A stretch of DNA of 64,000 nucleotides from Harmothoe impar (GCA_947462335.1 OX381710.1:24645772-24709771), one strand, 5' to 3'. Shown: positions 24,601 to 37,118, counted from the stretch's first letter. Numbers and translations: made by a program. The notes: generated by a model from the letters alone, not told the origin.

Positions 24601-26780
24601 GTCCCCACGTGCTAGTGAGACTGGCAGTTTCAAGCATTATCCAGTTAAGGGGTAGACCATCATCTCCTGGTTCCATCCGATTCCATCAAGCCTCATCGAC
24701 CTTATGTGTGAAATGGACTAGATGGGTGGATATCTATCCAGATACACCCACCCATATAGAACATCATACAACCATGCTCAGGTATCCAGTCCCAGGCAGC
24801 CATGGTGCTACCAATACATAAGTATGAATTGACGTGACCGCAACGTATAGTTTCCCCATAGATATAGTACTGTTTAGGTCACTTGTAATCATCATGTATC
24901 TTTTACGTCATGAGCCTGAAATGTTACCGCCGTGTGAATAATATTGTGAAGCTGTATCTTCATTTGATTAATTACGTACCTACAGTTGCTCGTCACCAAT
25001 ACACATGCACACAAGCTTACTCTAGCTATATCGTTAATAACAATTCTCTAGAGCAGACACGTTAGGATTACACTTACATTTTAGGGAGTGGCCCTTTTTA
25101 GCAACCATGAAGAGGTGTCTGAGTTGCCATGCTAGCGCTTCGAAATCGTTCCCTCGTTGTGACAGGTATGTATAATGTACTCGGATTCGGTTAAAATGTT
25201 GACACAAAGCCATCTTTGTGTCCAACTATTTCATCATGTCATCTCTGCCAACTCAGTGTTAACCTATATAGGTGAAGGCTAGTATAGGGATGGTCAATAC
25301 TCTTAGGATATTTTTTTTTATATATCTATGGCAAGCGCAAAGCTGGTGGTGCACTATAGTGCACAGATGTTGACATGGACTTGGAGATGTAGATAAAAAG
25401 AATGTTTGTAAATGCAATAGTGAAACTAAGTTTAAACTGCATTTGCCAGCATTCTTTTTGATAAATTAGTTCATCTCGATCTGTTGGACTGACAACAGGT
25501 ACATTTTATTCTAATCCAGGAGGTATGTTCTTCCTATACTTCATAGTGTGCAGGGATTGCACGGCAACAAACTAAATCGTTTAAACCGAATTCAAAAAAT
25601 TATGATTTATTCTGTACCATCTCACACATATATATGTATTATAAATTCACCTGTTCATTGTTTACATGTGAGAAAAAAAATTCCTCCTGAAGGAGACCGC
25701 ATTGTAGGTCTCAGTAAGACCTATCCGTTGGAGCAGAATACACCATCCTGGGCCTTTCCTTTCTGAACTAACTGTAATATGAGCTGAATACCTTATTATA
25801 CTTAAAGGTTGGTCGGCACCCCTCAAGTGTAAAATAGTGTTCAGCTTATGAACCAGTTATTTCATCCTAATGAAAAATAATTTAATGAAGTTAAATGACA
25901 TTATCGTTGGAAATTTCGCTGTAAAAAAGGGAAAAAACCTGCAGTCCGGTTCCTTTCAGGAGGGAAATATTTTTATACAACGTTTGCTTCCTTTGTATTG
26001 ATGACATTGTTAGGAGAATGAAGGGAAAATAGCATCTTCCTGGGGAAGGAACGTGTTTCGTTTGTAATTACAATAGGACGATGCGAAATAAGCACACTGG
26101 CACCAACTTGAAAACCCGAAACCTGTAATTACAATACGACAATAAGAAATAAAGACACGGGCACCATCCGAACCAAAATAAACCTGGATTCTCAATACTG
26201 TTTGTATCCTAAAGACCTGTTATAATGTTGCCGTGACGATGGCCAATAAAAAAATCCGTCTTCCTTCTCGTCTTCTACGATTAAGGTACTCATTTGCTCA
26301 AATGGATGTATTATGAAAGGTTTATCACGGTGACATGGCAATGGGCTAAGGCCAACACCAGAAATGTAAAGGACACAATCAACAGCACACCGGACATCTG
26401 CTTATCCAACCCGTTACAATCAGACCTCGATCACTTCCTCGAATTTGGAAAAAGCAGGGGGAAATGTCGGAGGATGCAAATTATTCGAGGAAATAAGTCC
26501 AAATATAATGGAACATAATATATTAATTTATTATAAGGCCAGTTGCAGGGCTTCTGTCTGAGGTAGTGAGGGATCCGAGGTAGTAAATGTTCGAGGAGGT
26601 GAGGGCCGACTGTACTTGATACGCCCCTCATTGGTTTTTTTCTACAATGGAAAGGCTCAGGGCTCTTCTCCTTCCACCGATACCTGGCTAACAAAGTCAA
26701 TCAAGTATAATATATCCAGGTTAGACAGGTAGGAGTTTAATTGCATATCGTTTCCGTTTCCATAGTCGTGTGTTTAAGTG
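24601..26780. other. Non-coding stretch, no gene seen
   Basis: A duplicated phrase (CGATGCGAAATAAGCACACTGG versus a diverged repeat 60 bp on, 26,080-26,165) is the only structure noted. No exon is supported. Confidence 0.35.
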
Positions 26781-26975
26781 TACACTGTAAACAGTTAGTT
26801 GCCTATTTTGTAGATATACAGCAGAATCTACTGTAGGTGCACAGTTTAGTGTAAGTAAATAGTACAATATACTGTAAATCTATAGTAGATACAGTGAAAC
26901 TACAGTCGATTTTGCTGTATATACCTACAACTATTTAGTGTCTACCCCTGTATACCTACAACTATTTACAGTGTA
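26781..26975. repeat. MITE of the AGTAGATTCTACTG family, copy 2
   Basis: The left end TACACTGTAAACAGTTAGTTG pairs with the right CAACTATTTACAGTGTA. Internal modules CAGCAGAATCTACTG and ACAGTCGATTTTGCTGT match copy 1 at 16,425-16,602. Confidence 0.8.
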
Positions 26976-28429
26976 TGAATAAAACCCACACACCAACAGT
27001 TTTGAAGGGTATTAGATATTATATGGAATGTGAATTTGAGGACATTTGAGATAATCCCCTCGTGTCGTGATTTGATAGTAACAAAAGTGAAGTGTGGTAT
27101 AGCCTTACCTTCTGCGAAACTGGGCCTATGTCGTGATTTATTGATATTGCATCTCAGCATGCAAGGCAATTAATATAATTGGGTTTTCTTGATAATCAAT
27201 GTGAGTCACATATATCGAATACAGCGAAGGCCTAAAAGAAAGTGGTCAATTCTGGATTACTGAGACTAAACCTGAGTAGAAACTGGATAGGTAGAAGCGC
27301 CGTGCATCAATAGAGATATGGGTTCATGATTTGTTGTCTAATGATAGACTTCGTGGGTTAATTCTCCTTCTTAGTGTGCATAGGGAAAGGAGGATAGCAT
27401 CACATGGAAATCTGTCTTTTTGTACTCCAATCTAGGGAGGATATTAATCCATTGGTCTGCTTAATTCATGCGGATCATGCAAGCTTCATATGGTAGGAGT
27501 CTAACTGCTGGCGCAAATGCCTACACAGACTTTGAGGTTTATTCTTCCAGCATGCAAAGACAACAGGGACTATTCAGACAAGTGAGCTCCTCACGCAAAG
27601 TCAGGCCTATCTAGCAGATCTGACGAAATGCTATTGACTTTAACCCACTCACCGCCAGCAGGCCGCTATAGCGGCCAGAGCATCAAATCTACTGAGTAAA
27701 ATTTATGAATATTACGGAAAATTGATTGAAATATTTTCTTAAAAGTTCTGGTCAAAGTACTTTATGTTTGGTATCACTCAACAAATAACTCCAAAAAATG
27801 TCTAAAAAACAAAGACTTCAAAAATAAAAACTGAAAAATAAATTCCTTGTGTTGGGTTTTGTGTGATATAATTATTTATTACAGTTTGGTATCATTTTAA
27901 AGCTGATGACGTCCTCTGTCACATGCAACATGTTATTTCTGTTCACAAAGAACGTTCAATGAGTAGCCGTGGCAACGCTTTATTTCAGTTTTTGAAATCT
28001 ATAATTTTTCAAATTTTAGGCAAAGATATAGAAATCTGGCATTCAGGAAATGAAGAGTTTGGATGTCAGACATGGAGACAGGATAACACGATCGAATGAC
28101 AAGATCAAGTTTAATGGCAAAGAGGCAAAGTTACAGGTTATAAATAGTCACCAATTTATGGGGGCAATGTCTTATGGAACTTGCTAGGGGATCTCAGATG
28201 CAGATTAATGATGGGAGGAGGGGGATTATGAAATTACTTTTTAATGATACCTTGTTATACAGAAGAATATGACAACCCATAGAACAAAATATAGATAAGA
28301 AAAGTGATCATGTGTGATCACCATGGGACTTCAAAGAGCATCAAGTGCGTTGCCAGGACACCATCAAAATGATCACTAATGATCACCTCCTGTGTTATAG
28401 GGTTTTCAGTATGTATTAAGTTAGGGTTG
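26976..28429. other. Non-coding stretch with a GTGATCA-rich patch
   Basis: A perfect palindrome GGCCGCTATAGCGGCC lies near 27,661. Repeated GTGATCA/TGATCAC boxes at 28,305-28,385 end in GGGTTTTCAGT, the right terminus of the CACTGAAAACCC repeat group seen again at 32.5-34.9 kb. No gene was found. Confidence 0.4.
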
Positions 28430-28431
28430 CC

Positions 28432-28545
28432 ATAATGCTTGAACACATCACTGGCAAGTTACTCATCAGTGCTGCATACAGTCCTGTATCATGATAACTG
28501 AGAGCATAGCGCATAACAATCACCATGCTGTCTTTAAGGCCTTAA
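28432..28545. repeat. Multi-hairpin MITE, 3' half
   Basis: It contains CATAATGCTTGAACACATC, CAAGTTACTCATCAGTGCTG and CTGTATCATGATAAC, ending CATGCTGTCTTTAAGG. Confidence 0.6.
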
Positions 28546-28682
28546 ACAATGATACCAGAAGACAATAACCACACAATGAAGCTGTCAGAGCTAGCCTGCC
28601 CTAGAGAATCAAATATTACTGTCGGAAGATTGCTGTTTAGAAAATATCGGATAAGTGAGGCGAGCATGCACTTCTGCAGTGT

Positions 28683-28915
28683 CGTATTGGTGCATGAAGG
28701 AGTAGACTTACCATGGCTGTATTAATGCATCATGACTTCAGTTAGGCAAAGTACAATGTTAATTTGTCACCATGATGCATGGATGTAGTACCAGCAAGTA
28801 ACTCACCAGTGCTACAGTCGTGCATCATGCCGACCCATCCCAGCTGATGAGGCTAATCCTGAAAGCAGTACAGCGACTAATTCTACGCCGATGCATCATG
28901 GTGGCAAATACACAG
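28683..28915. repeat. Multi-hairpin MITE, one or two adjacent copies
   Basis: TATTAATGCATCATGACTTC is followed by CATGATGCATGGATGTAG, then AAGTAACTCACCAGTGCTAC, then GTGCATCATGCCGACCC and GATGCATCATGGTGGC. Module order suggests two fused copies. Confidence 0.6.
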
Positions 28916-29880
28916 TGATCATGTCAGATAAATTGTAAGACAGGTTGTGTGACTGCTTAACTATCAATGCATGAGAGTATTTTATTCACAAAGCGATATT
29001 TCAAAATATTGTTACATTAAATAATGCGTTTGCTAGTATCTCACTGAGGTGATTGATACATTTATAAGTAGGCCTAATACTTTTATGTGTTACTCATCAT
29101 TACTCATCAAATGAAGCATTGAAATAATCATAGGGTTCAATCTACTCTTGACCTTTCTATATGTGGATGACTTTGTAACACAGGATACATTCTCAGACTC
29201 ATTATACCACAACAAATTGGTAAATGATACACTTATAAAGTGGTTTAATTGCAGTCAATAGGTCGGAAGTGTGGGTTGATAAGCCAGGGGATTGTTTTTA
29301 TGTTGCTTTTGAGTCTCCATTGTTATATATGTATAATGTTCCAATGGAATCTTAGATAATATGCAGACAGCATAAGTAAACTTCCAATACATGAGGTGTT
29401 AACACAATAATTCGGAACATAGCAGGTATGTACAGTGGGTCAGTGTGGTCCATCATACAGCCACTGGTAACGTGATATATGACAGCGACTGGCATTTGCA
29501 TGTGTATTGTTCCGCAAACAATAAGCAATTCACAAGGTGCCACCTGAGATATTAAGTTGATACATAATTCATGGGTGTACCTCATATGGGTGACAAGTCA
29601 TTCATAGTCAGATGGCGGAGATGGCGACTTGGTGGATATACATATTATGGGATTGGTGGGTTTAAAAGGCCTTCCTATTGCAGATAATCATGGAACCTGG
29701 CACATTATAGTGTGCCTCTCTAACTGCGATTTATTATGACCCATCGTTGACCTCCTCTGAGGACACACACACTAGGTCTTGGTCATAACAGATACATTAA
29801 ATATACATTCCGACCCCCCAAAAAAGTCACTGTAGGCCTAAATAAAAACATGTAACATGTACCACTCCATGCTGCTACAC

Positions 29881-29930
29881 CATGATGAGGCCCTGATGAG
29901 GCCCTGAGCCGAAACATTTCCGACGATAAC
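29881..29930 (+). other. Hammerhead-like core (CTGATGA - hairpin - GAAAC)
   Basis: CTGATGA at 29,893-29,899, a 3-bp GGC/GCC stem with a CCTGA loop at 29,900-29,910, and GAAAC at 29,911-29,915 match the conserved hammerhead ribozyme core and stem II. No GUC cleavage triplet or stem III/I pairing is visible. It is better read as the terminal box of a degraded Penelope-like or similar retroelement. TGATGAGGCCC is duplicated just upstream. Confidence 0.3.
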
Positions 29931-30212
29931 TCAAATAAGATTTTAGCATGAAATAGAATGCATACTCACACTTTATTTGCAAACAGGTTAATTCTGTACT
30001 AGCACGAGATGTGTCTACTTATAAGCGGCCCACAGCTAACATTATATTTTTAGGAAATACTGTACATATTGTATTAAGTGTTGAATCATGGGAGTCTCCA
30101 GACCAGGGACCACCCATCGGCCAATGAGAGATCTGTTATAGGTGTCATTTGACCAGGCCCACTGCAGAAGCGGCAACCTTCACCTTACCTGTGGCATACA
30201 GAATTGTATACA

Positions 30213-30341
30213 TACCGTAAAACCTCGCGTATAAGCCGCGGCTAGTGCGCGAGTCAGATCAGCGGTACGGCTTATAACATCGGCCCAGGGTCATGGTGCG
30301 GCTTACACGAGTTAAGCATATATACGCGAGGTTTTATGGTA
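30213..30341. repeat. TACCGTAAAACC-type MITE, 129 bp
   Basis: The left end TACCGTAAAACCTCGCGTAT and the right ATACGCGAGGTTTTATGGTA are inverted. GCGGCTTA/TAAGCCGC modules lie inside. The termini begin and end with TA, as expected for TA target sites. Confidence 0.85.
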
Positions 30342-30453
30342 ATTGATTACACTCCTCGTCCACCTAAAACTACTTTCCCTCACCACACTAATAATGGCTA
30401 TAATTGCTCCCAGGCCCCCCTGCAGGAGCCTGCATTATTGAGGTGTCCCTCAC

Positions 30454-30592
30454 CTGGAGCAGTATGAGTGTACGGTGCAGCAATCAGCAGGTACTGGAGG
30501 ACAGAAGCTGCACACCCAGCAGCAATTACACAGGTGAACACTGACCACAATGCTGCTTTGTTTCCCTCCACACCCACTCGCTTGTGCTGCAT
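30454..30592 (-). CDS. Candidate first exon of a membrane protein
   Basis: On the minus strand ATG at 30,592 opens 46 codons beginning MQHKRVGVEG, a short basic N-terminus. A hydrophobic helix of about 25 residues (around 15-40; ALWSVFTCVIAAG then CAASVLQYLLIAA) follows, and the exon ends PYTHTAP at a consensus donor, CCAG|GTGAGG, in phase 1. A basic N-terminus, one transmembrane helix and a clean splice site fit the first exon of a multi-pass membrane protein. AATGCAG just upstream could instead act as an acceptor. No second exon was found on either side, and I do not recognise the family, so it may be a chance frame. Confidence 0.35.
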
Positions 30593-31958
30593 TGTGCATT
30601 GTGCCAAACCCACGGGCTTCAAAAGGGGGCTTGAGAACAGGTCATTTGATTAGGTAGCGTCAAGGTGGAAGGAAGCCAACCCATCGTCACCCTAGATCAA
30701 CCTACGGGCTTCATTAAAGGATTAATGTTTTATTATTGTGCATGTAGGCTAACTCATGTGAATCTCTGTGGCAGTTCCTTCCGTGTACAAGTTTTCCCCC
30801 GGTCCCACGTCACTATACATAAGCCACAAAATGGTCCGTGTCGCCATGCCGAATTTAGGGGTCTCGGGCCATCATCATGAAGTTTGTCCACCTCTTGCAG
30901 TCCAAATCCTATCTCCCTTTTAAACCAAACGCGAGTTTGAGAGATTAAATTAATCATATGAAAATGGTTTTAAGCGGAGTTTTTACAAATCCTTATAATT
31001 ATATATCAGTATAATTTCTTTTAAAACACCTCTTTTCTCACACCCGGTCAGAGACGGCACCTGGTCAGAGACGGCACCCGGTCAGAGACAAAAACAATGG
31101 CCCAAGTTCGTGAGACACAGCCCTGAAGTGTCCTACCTCTGAGAGCAATATCAACCCCTATATGACAACCCTAGATGCCCCACACCACCTCGGGTGAGGT
31201 GCAGGTGTGCTGGTGCTCATATCCCACACTGAAAACTTAGGCTTAGGTGAAAGTCATCGGTGCAGATGACTTTAGAAATCTCGTAAGAATTGTCCTCTGA
31301 AATTCTAATTTTCAAACTACATCGAATACATATTTTAATTGTGTCAATAGGTTATGATTTATCCTGCATTTTAGACAAAACTTTCAGTGAATTATGACTT
31401 TTGGTGTCCATCCTACACTGATCCATAGAAGTGCGTTTTTTCTTCATTAAAACCTTGTTAATAGCTTAATGTTGACCAAGAGTGACATCTCTGACTGCGG
31501 GTGACTAGTATCAGTGACACTTAGTAATGAATACAGATAATTTTGAGGTCTGTATGTCTGCCTCCGTGTCATTTTTATTCATACCTCCTCCTTCTTCTGC
31601 AGACGATTAATGTTGCTGATTTTGCCAATTCCTACTGTTCATATCCAAGTCATAGTGTACGAATTACGAGAGAGAGATATTGACTCCAAATGGAAGGGAA
31701 TGAGACGATAAAGAATCAATGCTTCTTGGGCCTGTGTGAAACACACATCGGCCCATTTATTAAACACTTCAATACATTGCTTGTAGAGACACCCAATAAA
31801 AACGGTGAGGTGTTGAAGTCCTCTTTGAAGCTTTGGCGGCGGCCACCTTTGGTGTCTGTTTGACAACTCTAGCGGATCTTTATACAGGAGACTTGGGATA
31901 GCCTTAGCGGCTGCTTTCTTTGTAGATGCCCGCATCATGATGATAGGAATTTTGATTA
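30593..31958. other. Mostly non-coding, with a short tandem repeat
   Basis: An 18-bp unit, CACCCGGTCAGAGACGG-like, is repeated about three times at 31,041-31,090. A minus-strand open frame at 31,639-31,971 has no splice support. No gene is supported. Confidence 0.4.
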
Positions 31959-32265
31959 AGGGAGTGATCAATTTTTAACAACAGTGGGGGGGGGTTTGGG
32001 GGGGGGCAAAAAAATTTGGACCCCTTGACCGGGGGGGGGCAAAAAAAATTTGGACCCCTCTTGGGGGGTCAAAATAATTTAACCTGTTTTGAGCCAAAAA
32101 GCCCGCGAATTACTATGCTTCAAAGGGCCCGCGCGCGAGCCGGTTTTCGGCTGGAAGGGGGGGTAAAAAATGTTGACCCCTCGACTGGGGTGGTGTAAAA
32201 AATTTCGCACGCTCCGCGTGCAAACCCACCATCCAACCCCTGTTGTTAAAAAATGATCACTCCCT
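31959..32265. repeat. MITE with AGGGAGTGATCA ends
   Basis: The left AGGGAGTGATCAATTTTTAA pairs with the right TTAAAAAATGATCACTCCCT. AACAACAG/CTGTTGTT extends the pairing. The interior is G-rich with AAAAAATTTGGACCCCT modules. Its ends resemble those of the element at 44,536-45,434 (TTAGGGAG...CAGGGGGG). Confidence 0.8.
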
Positions 32266-32720
32266 AACTACCACGTGTACGGTACCCGAAACATAATACA
32301 GTCTTCTCAAAAGTGGACCCTAGCTTAGGGGAATTTTGTTGAAAAAGTACCCTTGCCAGCCGTACACAAGTGTATGCAAAATATACTAAGTGCCCCCCCC
32401 CCCCCGGGTAACACAGTTGGGGTCGACCCTGTTCGTGTGTGATGGCTCATCACTGATTACTTGTGTAACTCAGTTTAAACCATCAGGTCGAATTAAGATG
32501 TTCACTGAAAACCCTATGTTCAAATAAGTACTCACTAGCGAGGACTTTTGGGTGATCATTTTGATTGGGTCGAGGGGTAGTACGCTGGTGATCATTAGAG
32601 TGATCATAATTGAGGACCCAGGTCATCAATATGATCACCCTTTTGTCCCAATTACAAAGCATGCTAGGTTGTCAATAGGAAGACCATGGGTACTTAGTTT
32701 GAAGACTGCCTTGAATTTTC

Positions 32721-33356
32721 AAAGTTTTCCTGTTATGAAATGATATCTACCAATATTAATAACCTCTTCCTGATCATCAACTTCAATCATCTAGCTTTTT
32801 TTAAAGAATAATATATGTTTTAGTCCTTATATTACAGCAGGTAAAGCAGATATGTTTAATAGATGACTGTCAATCGTCACACTTCTAACTTTGGTTTCAA
32901 ACACATAAAAGGTGTCTTTGTGTATAGATATCAATAGTTTAGAAAGTTCCGACCTAATTTCCTTTCAATCACTTGAATTTAAACTGTGATAATTGTCCTC
33001 ATATATCATCCGACTTATATATGACCACCAATACACTAAAAGTTTTCCTGTTATGAAATGATATCTACCAATATTAATAACCTCTTCCTGATCATCAACT
33101 TCAATCATCTAGCTTTTTTTAAAGAATAATATATGTTTTAGTCCTTATATTACAGCAGGGAAAGCAGATATGTTTAATAGATGACTGTCAATCGTCACAC
33201 TTCTAACTTTGGTTTCAAACACATAAAAGGTGTCTTTGTGTATAGATATCAATAGTTTAGAAAGTTCCGACCTAATTTCCTTTCAATCACTTGAATTTAA
33301 ACTGTGATAATTGTCCTCATATATCATCCGACTTATATATGACCACCAATACACTA
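32721..33356. repeat. 318-bp tandem duplication
   Basis: Copy 1 is 32,721-33,038 and copy 2 is 33,039-33,356. I see a single mismatch (CAGCAGGTAAAG versus CAGCAGGGAAAG). Near identity means the duplication is very recent or is an assembly artefact. Confidence 0.9.
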
Positions 33357-33985
33357 AAAACCTCAGGGTCGTCATTTTGACAATACCAAAATTAACAACT
33401 TTAGATAATCAAGGTGACAATCTTTGGTCATCATTTTGACGACCTAAGGTAGTCACATCTGATCCATTCAAAACAAAGTTGTCATAATGACTACATTAGG
33501 TCTTCACATTAATTGGATAGTCAGAATTACTACCTTAAGGTAGTTGATTTAGGTATTGTCAACTTGAAGACCTAAAGTCATCAGTAATGACAACTAGGTC
33601 CTAGGTTGTTCCAATGACTACTCAATGCTACACAATGCTATTGCATACTGGACTTCTCGTGGCATAGACCTGCCCTCAGTGTTAATGAATTGAAGTAACT
33701 GCATAACTAAAGCTATCTCAAGACATAAACTGGTGACGGCGAGCAGGGTGGTCTCTATACCATTGGGGCCATCATTCTCACCCATTGGCAACTTATTTAT
33801 AGCAAGTAATGTTACTTAGTTCAATCGAGAGTACACCAAATATGTGAAAGGGATGCCTCTCACTAAGAGGTGAACTAATTAGAGACTTTCTTCATACAAC
33901 ATTCTCCAGAGCACCTGCCATTATTCATTATGACTACCTAGATCGTCATAATGACTATAGGCTCCCTCCTCTGGGTTTTCAGTGT
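33351..33985. repeat. GTCGTCATTTTGAC element, copy A
   Basis: It begins ACACTAAAAACCTCAGGGTC and ends CCTCTGGGTTTTCAGTGT (inverted termini). The interior is built from short inverted modules such as GACGACCTAAGGTAGTCA and GTCATAATGACTA. Confidence 0.75.
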
Positions 33986-34156
33986 ATTACTATACATTTT
34001 AATCAGCATATCACATGGAGTAGGGGCTATATGTTACATTGTTGTAAAGTAGGGCCCCCTAGTGGCAAAATAATGTCCTCAAAATGATCACCTTACATTA
34101 TTACTTGGGCATGATCACCCAAAGTCCTCTGTAGGGAGTACTTTCATATACACCTG

Positions 34157-34863
34157 CACTGAAAACCCCAGGGTCGTCATTTTGACAATACCAAAATTAA
34201 CAACTTTAGGTCGTCAAGGTGACGACCTTAGGTCATCATTGTGACGACCTAAGGTAGTCATATCTGATCCATATAGACCAAAGTTGTCATAATGAGAACC
34301 TTAGGTAGTCACATCTATTCGGTAGTCAGAATGACTACCTTAAGGTTGTTGTTTTAGGTATTGTAAATTTGAAGACCTAAAGTCATCAGTAATGACAAGT
34401 CTCAACACCATTTGTTGTTATAGGTATTGTAAATTTGAAGACCTAAAGTCATCAGTAATGACAAGTCTCAACACCATTGGGTAGTCATTTGGACAATCTA
34501 GGGTATATCTGGGTGTTGGATATGGAACATTCCCTGTCACGTGCTGCCACCCTGAGTAAATTGATTGAAGTAAATTCTCTATCATGAGATATAAACTGGT
34601 GACAGGGAGCAGAGTAGTCTCTATATCTTCAAGGCCATCATTCTCACCCATACACAACTTATTTATAACAAGTAAAGCTACTTAGTTTAATCAAGAGTAA
34701 ACCAAATATGTGAAAGGGATGCCTCTTGTTAGGAGGTGAACTAATTAGAGACTATATTCATACACCATTCTCCAGAGCACTTTCCATTAGTCATTATGAC
34801 AACCTAGGTCGTCATAATGACTAGAAACCTTCCTCTGGGTTTTCAGTGTGGGTTTTCAGTGTT
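34157..34863. repeat. GTCGTCATTTTGAC element, copy A'
   Basis: It begins CACTGAAAACCCCAGGGTCG and ends TCTGGGTTTTCAGTGT, with the last box doubled (GGGTTTTCAGTGTGGGTTTT). It aligns along its length with copy A. It carries a private duplication of about 68 bp (34,347-34,410 and 34,415-34,476). Confidence 0.8.
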
Positions 34864-35010
34864 GATGGCTACCTTTGTAGCTTAACTGGTCGTTTCTAAC
34901 AGTGGCTGCTACAATATGCTGGCTTATTTACAGCTGGAGAACTATGGCAAGGTGAGACAGGTGAGCAATCTTGCGACAGGTGAGAGCGGAGGTGGAGCTG
35001 CAAATAGGTG

Positions 35011-35300
35011 CCCAGCCAGCAAGGGTATATCGGGCCAATGTCGGCAATGATCAACTCCATCACAATCATTATGCCAACGGTAAACCATGGCCCGTTGTAG
35101 GTAATGCATACATTGGTTCAACATACAAATTACAATGATGGCCCACCCTTAGCAAGTACTCAGTGCCCAGAGCTGGTCCATGATTGGTATTGCTGATATT
35201 GCTGATATTGACCCAGTGTTGGAACATTATAGGGCCATCATATTATTTCTCATGTTGGACCAACATCAATTCCAATGACACTGGCCCAATATTGGCTGTG
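35011..35300. repeat. Diverged CCAACGTTGG-family element
   Basis: It starts CCCAGCCAGCAAGGGTATAT then CGGGCCAATGTCGGC, matching the terminus of the better copy at 37,386. The internal modules (GGCCCAATATTGG, GATATTGACCC) are eroded. Confidence 0.5.
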
Positions 35301-35439
35301 CAATCTCCACCAGGGGGATTCAATGTTGCCTGAAGCGCTTCTGACAGGTTGGCTCCTACTTTGTCATCATATTGGGTTATAGAAGTGATCCCCAGTGTGC
35401 TCTACATGTTAAACGGTCAGAGGATTTTATGTAACCATA

Positions 35440-35550
35440 ATGGCTTGAATAAGCGCAGCTGCGCTTATAAATTTTGATGGTACAATCAACGCGTATACGA
35501 GACCTGCGCTTATTTGACAACCCTGCGCGTATTCAAGCCACTATACGATA
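35440..35550. repeat. Short GCGCTTAT inverted-repeat element
   Basis: GGCTTGAATAAGCGCAGCTG at 35,441 is inverted at the right as CCTGCGCGTATTCAAGCC. The interior has AATAAGCGCAGCTGCGCTTA, a near-perfect palindrome. Confidence 0.65.
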
Positions 35551-36579
35551 AGAAAGTTGCGCCAGCTGAACTCTTCTCATAGGGGTATAGATATAATATT
35601 AAAAGCAATAGGCTAAGATTATAGTGGCTTAATAGCCATATTCGTATAATTTAATTGGTCAAACTAACGCATCACTAAGGAGTAGGTGAAAGATGGAGAA
35701 GGATGTCTAAGGGCTGATCTATAGAGGGTGGCTCCATTTACATCTGTTCACTGCATACAGTAGGGCGTTCAGGCCATTTTTATTGAGTGCAGAAAAGTTG
35801 CATTTTTTGTACAGCATAGATAGACAGGATCTTAACTAAGTGGATTCTGAAAAAATTGTGAATCTACCACCACTAGAACATAGTTAAATTGGGTTTTCTT
35901 TGCAAAAAGTGAGGTGTTTTGGGAGGACAAGAGAGCCCTGTCTAACCATGCAGTGGATTGGTCCTGAAATAGCACTCCCCTGCTACGGTGTGAGTGGCAG
36001 GGATCCAGGTGTGGAGGGTGACTTACATATGGAATGTGCACTTTGTTTTTCAGACAGGAGATAGTAAACATTATGGGAATTAAATGTATGATCCCACATT
36101 TTTATGCCCCTCTATTTTAAAGGTGATTCCATAACTTTTAGGAAATTAATATTTTGCTGTAGATCTGGATCTGGTAGTCCATATAACATGTGGGATATAT
36201 GTAAATGTAGGCCTATATCTTGGCATTACAATCCAATCATTCAGGAATTGACTGCACAAATACCCTCTGCCAGAAATCTATTCTAGTACAGGGCAGTTGC
36301 TGGGCAGCTATCAATTACTTGTGCCAAAATGTGGGCCTGCACAGGGAGCACACACAACCCACTTTCTACTTACTCATTCATATAAAACCACAAGTGGAAA
36401 TGTACAAATCTTTGCAGAAAGCACGAATTGTGTAGAATGAAGCCATAGCTTTCAGATAGTGTGAACATAACTTTGTTTTTTGGAGTCAATTAGCCATAAA
36501 TGAGACATGAGTGTAAATAGAGGGCAAAACTGCTGGTTGTCTGTGCCACGGCAGGCCGCTCTGAACACCCTACATACAG
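35551..36579. other. Non-coding stretch, no gene seen
   Basis: Short frames at 35,832-36,435 are AT-rich and lack splice support. Confidence 0.4.
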
Positions 36580-36726
36580 CATCATGTCGACTCATCGAGA
36601 GTGTATCAGCTGCGTAGGTTCGACATGATGTTTGAATGCAGCAGTGCTGAGTTACTCCTCAGGGCAGCATTCATGCATCATGATGATACTAATATTATGA
36701 CCAATATGCGGCACTCACAGGGTTAA
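36580..36726. repeat. Multi-hairpin MITE copy
   Basis: ACAGCATCATGTCGACTCAT, then GTTCGACATGATGTTTGAAT, then GCAGCATTCATGCATCATGA, ending GGCACTCACAGGGTTAAAC. Confidence 0.65.
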
Positions 36727-37118
36727 ACAGAAAGCACCATGAGGATAGACCCACGCTGCACTCCAATTCCGAGACATAAACCACCAATAAGTCATAGTGT
36801 CTAGTTAATACCTGCTCATGACATCGACTTGATTTCTCCCCCGGTGAGGCGCCTCGGTTATTGGACGGAAACAGCTGAATAAGGACCGGAAGTATCATTA
36901 CACACGTGGCATGGGTGTCTTATTTATATACAAAAGGGAGTGGTCATATTTATTAATATCCATTAATAGGGGGTGTCGATCCCTCTCGGTTTTCTTTTCC
37001 TGCGAAAAGGCCCACGTTTTAAGAAGCCCATATGTAAACGGGTGCTTACCAAAAAAAAGTCCAATCAATTTGGGGGAATTCCGACCCCACAAAGGATGGG
37101 GATGTTGCAAACTCTTAT

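Larger units (their letters stand above)
32503..34156. repeat. Compound region of CACTGAAAACCC-ended elements
   Basis: CACTGAAAACCC at 32,503 leads into GTACTCACTAGCGAGGACTT and GGGTGATCA. An inverted, diverged partner (TGATCACCCAAAGTCCTC) ends near 34,150. Between them lie a 318-bp tandem duplication and a second element, so the outer element appears to have been broken open by later insertions. Confidence 0.5.

Noticed and set aside
33361..34860. CRISPR-like spacing of GTCGTCA boxes
   Set aside because: The boxes are variable inverted modules within transposon-like ends in a eukaryotic genome, not direct repeats with unique spacers.
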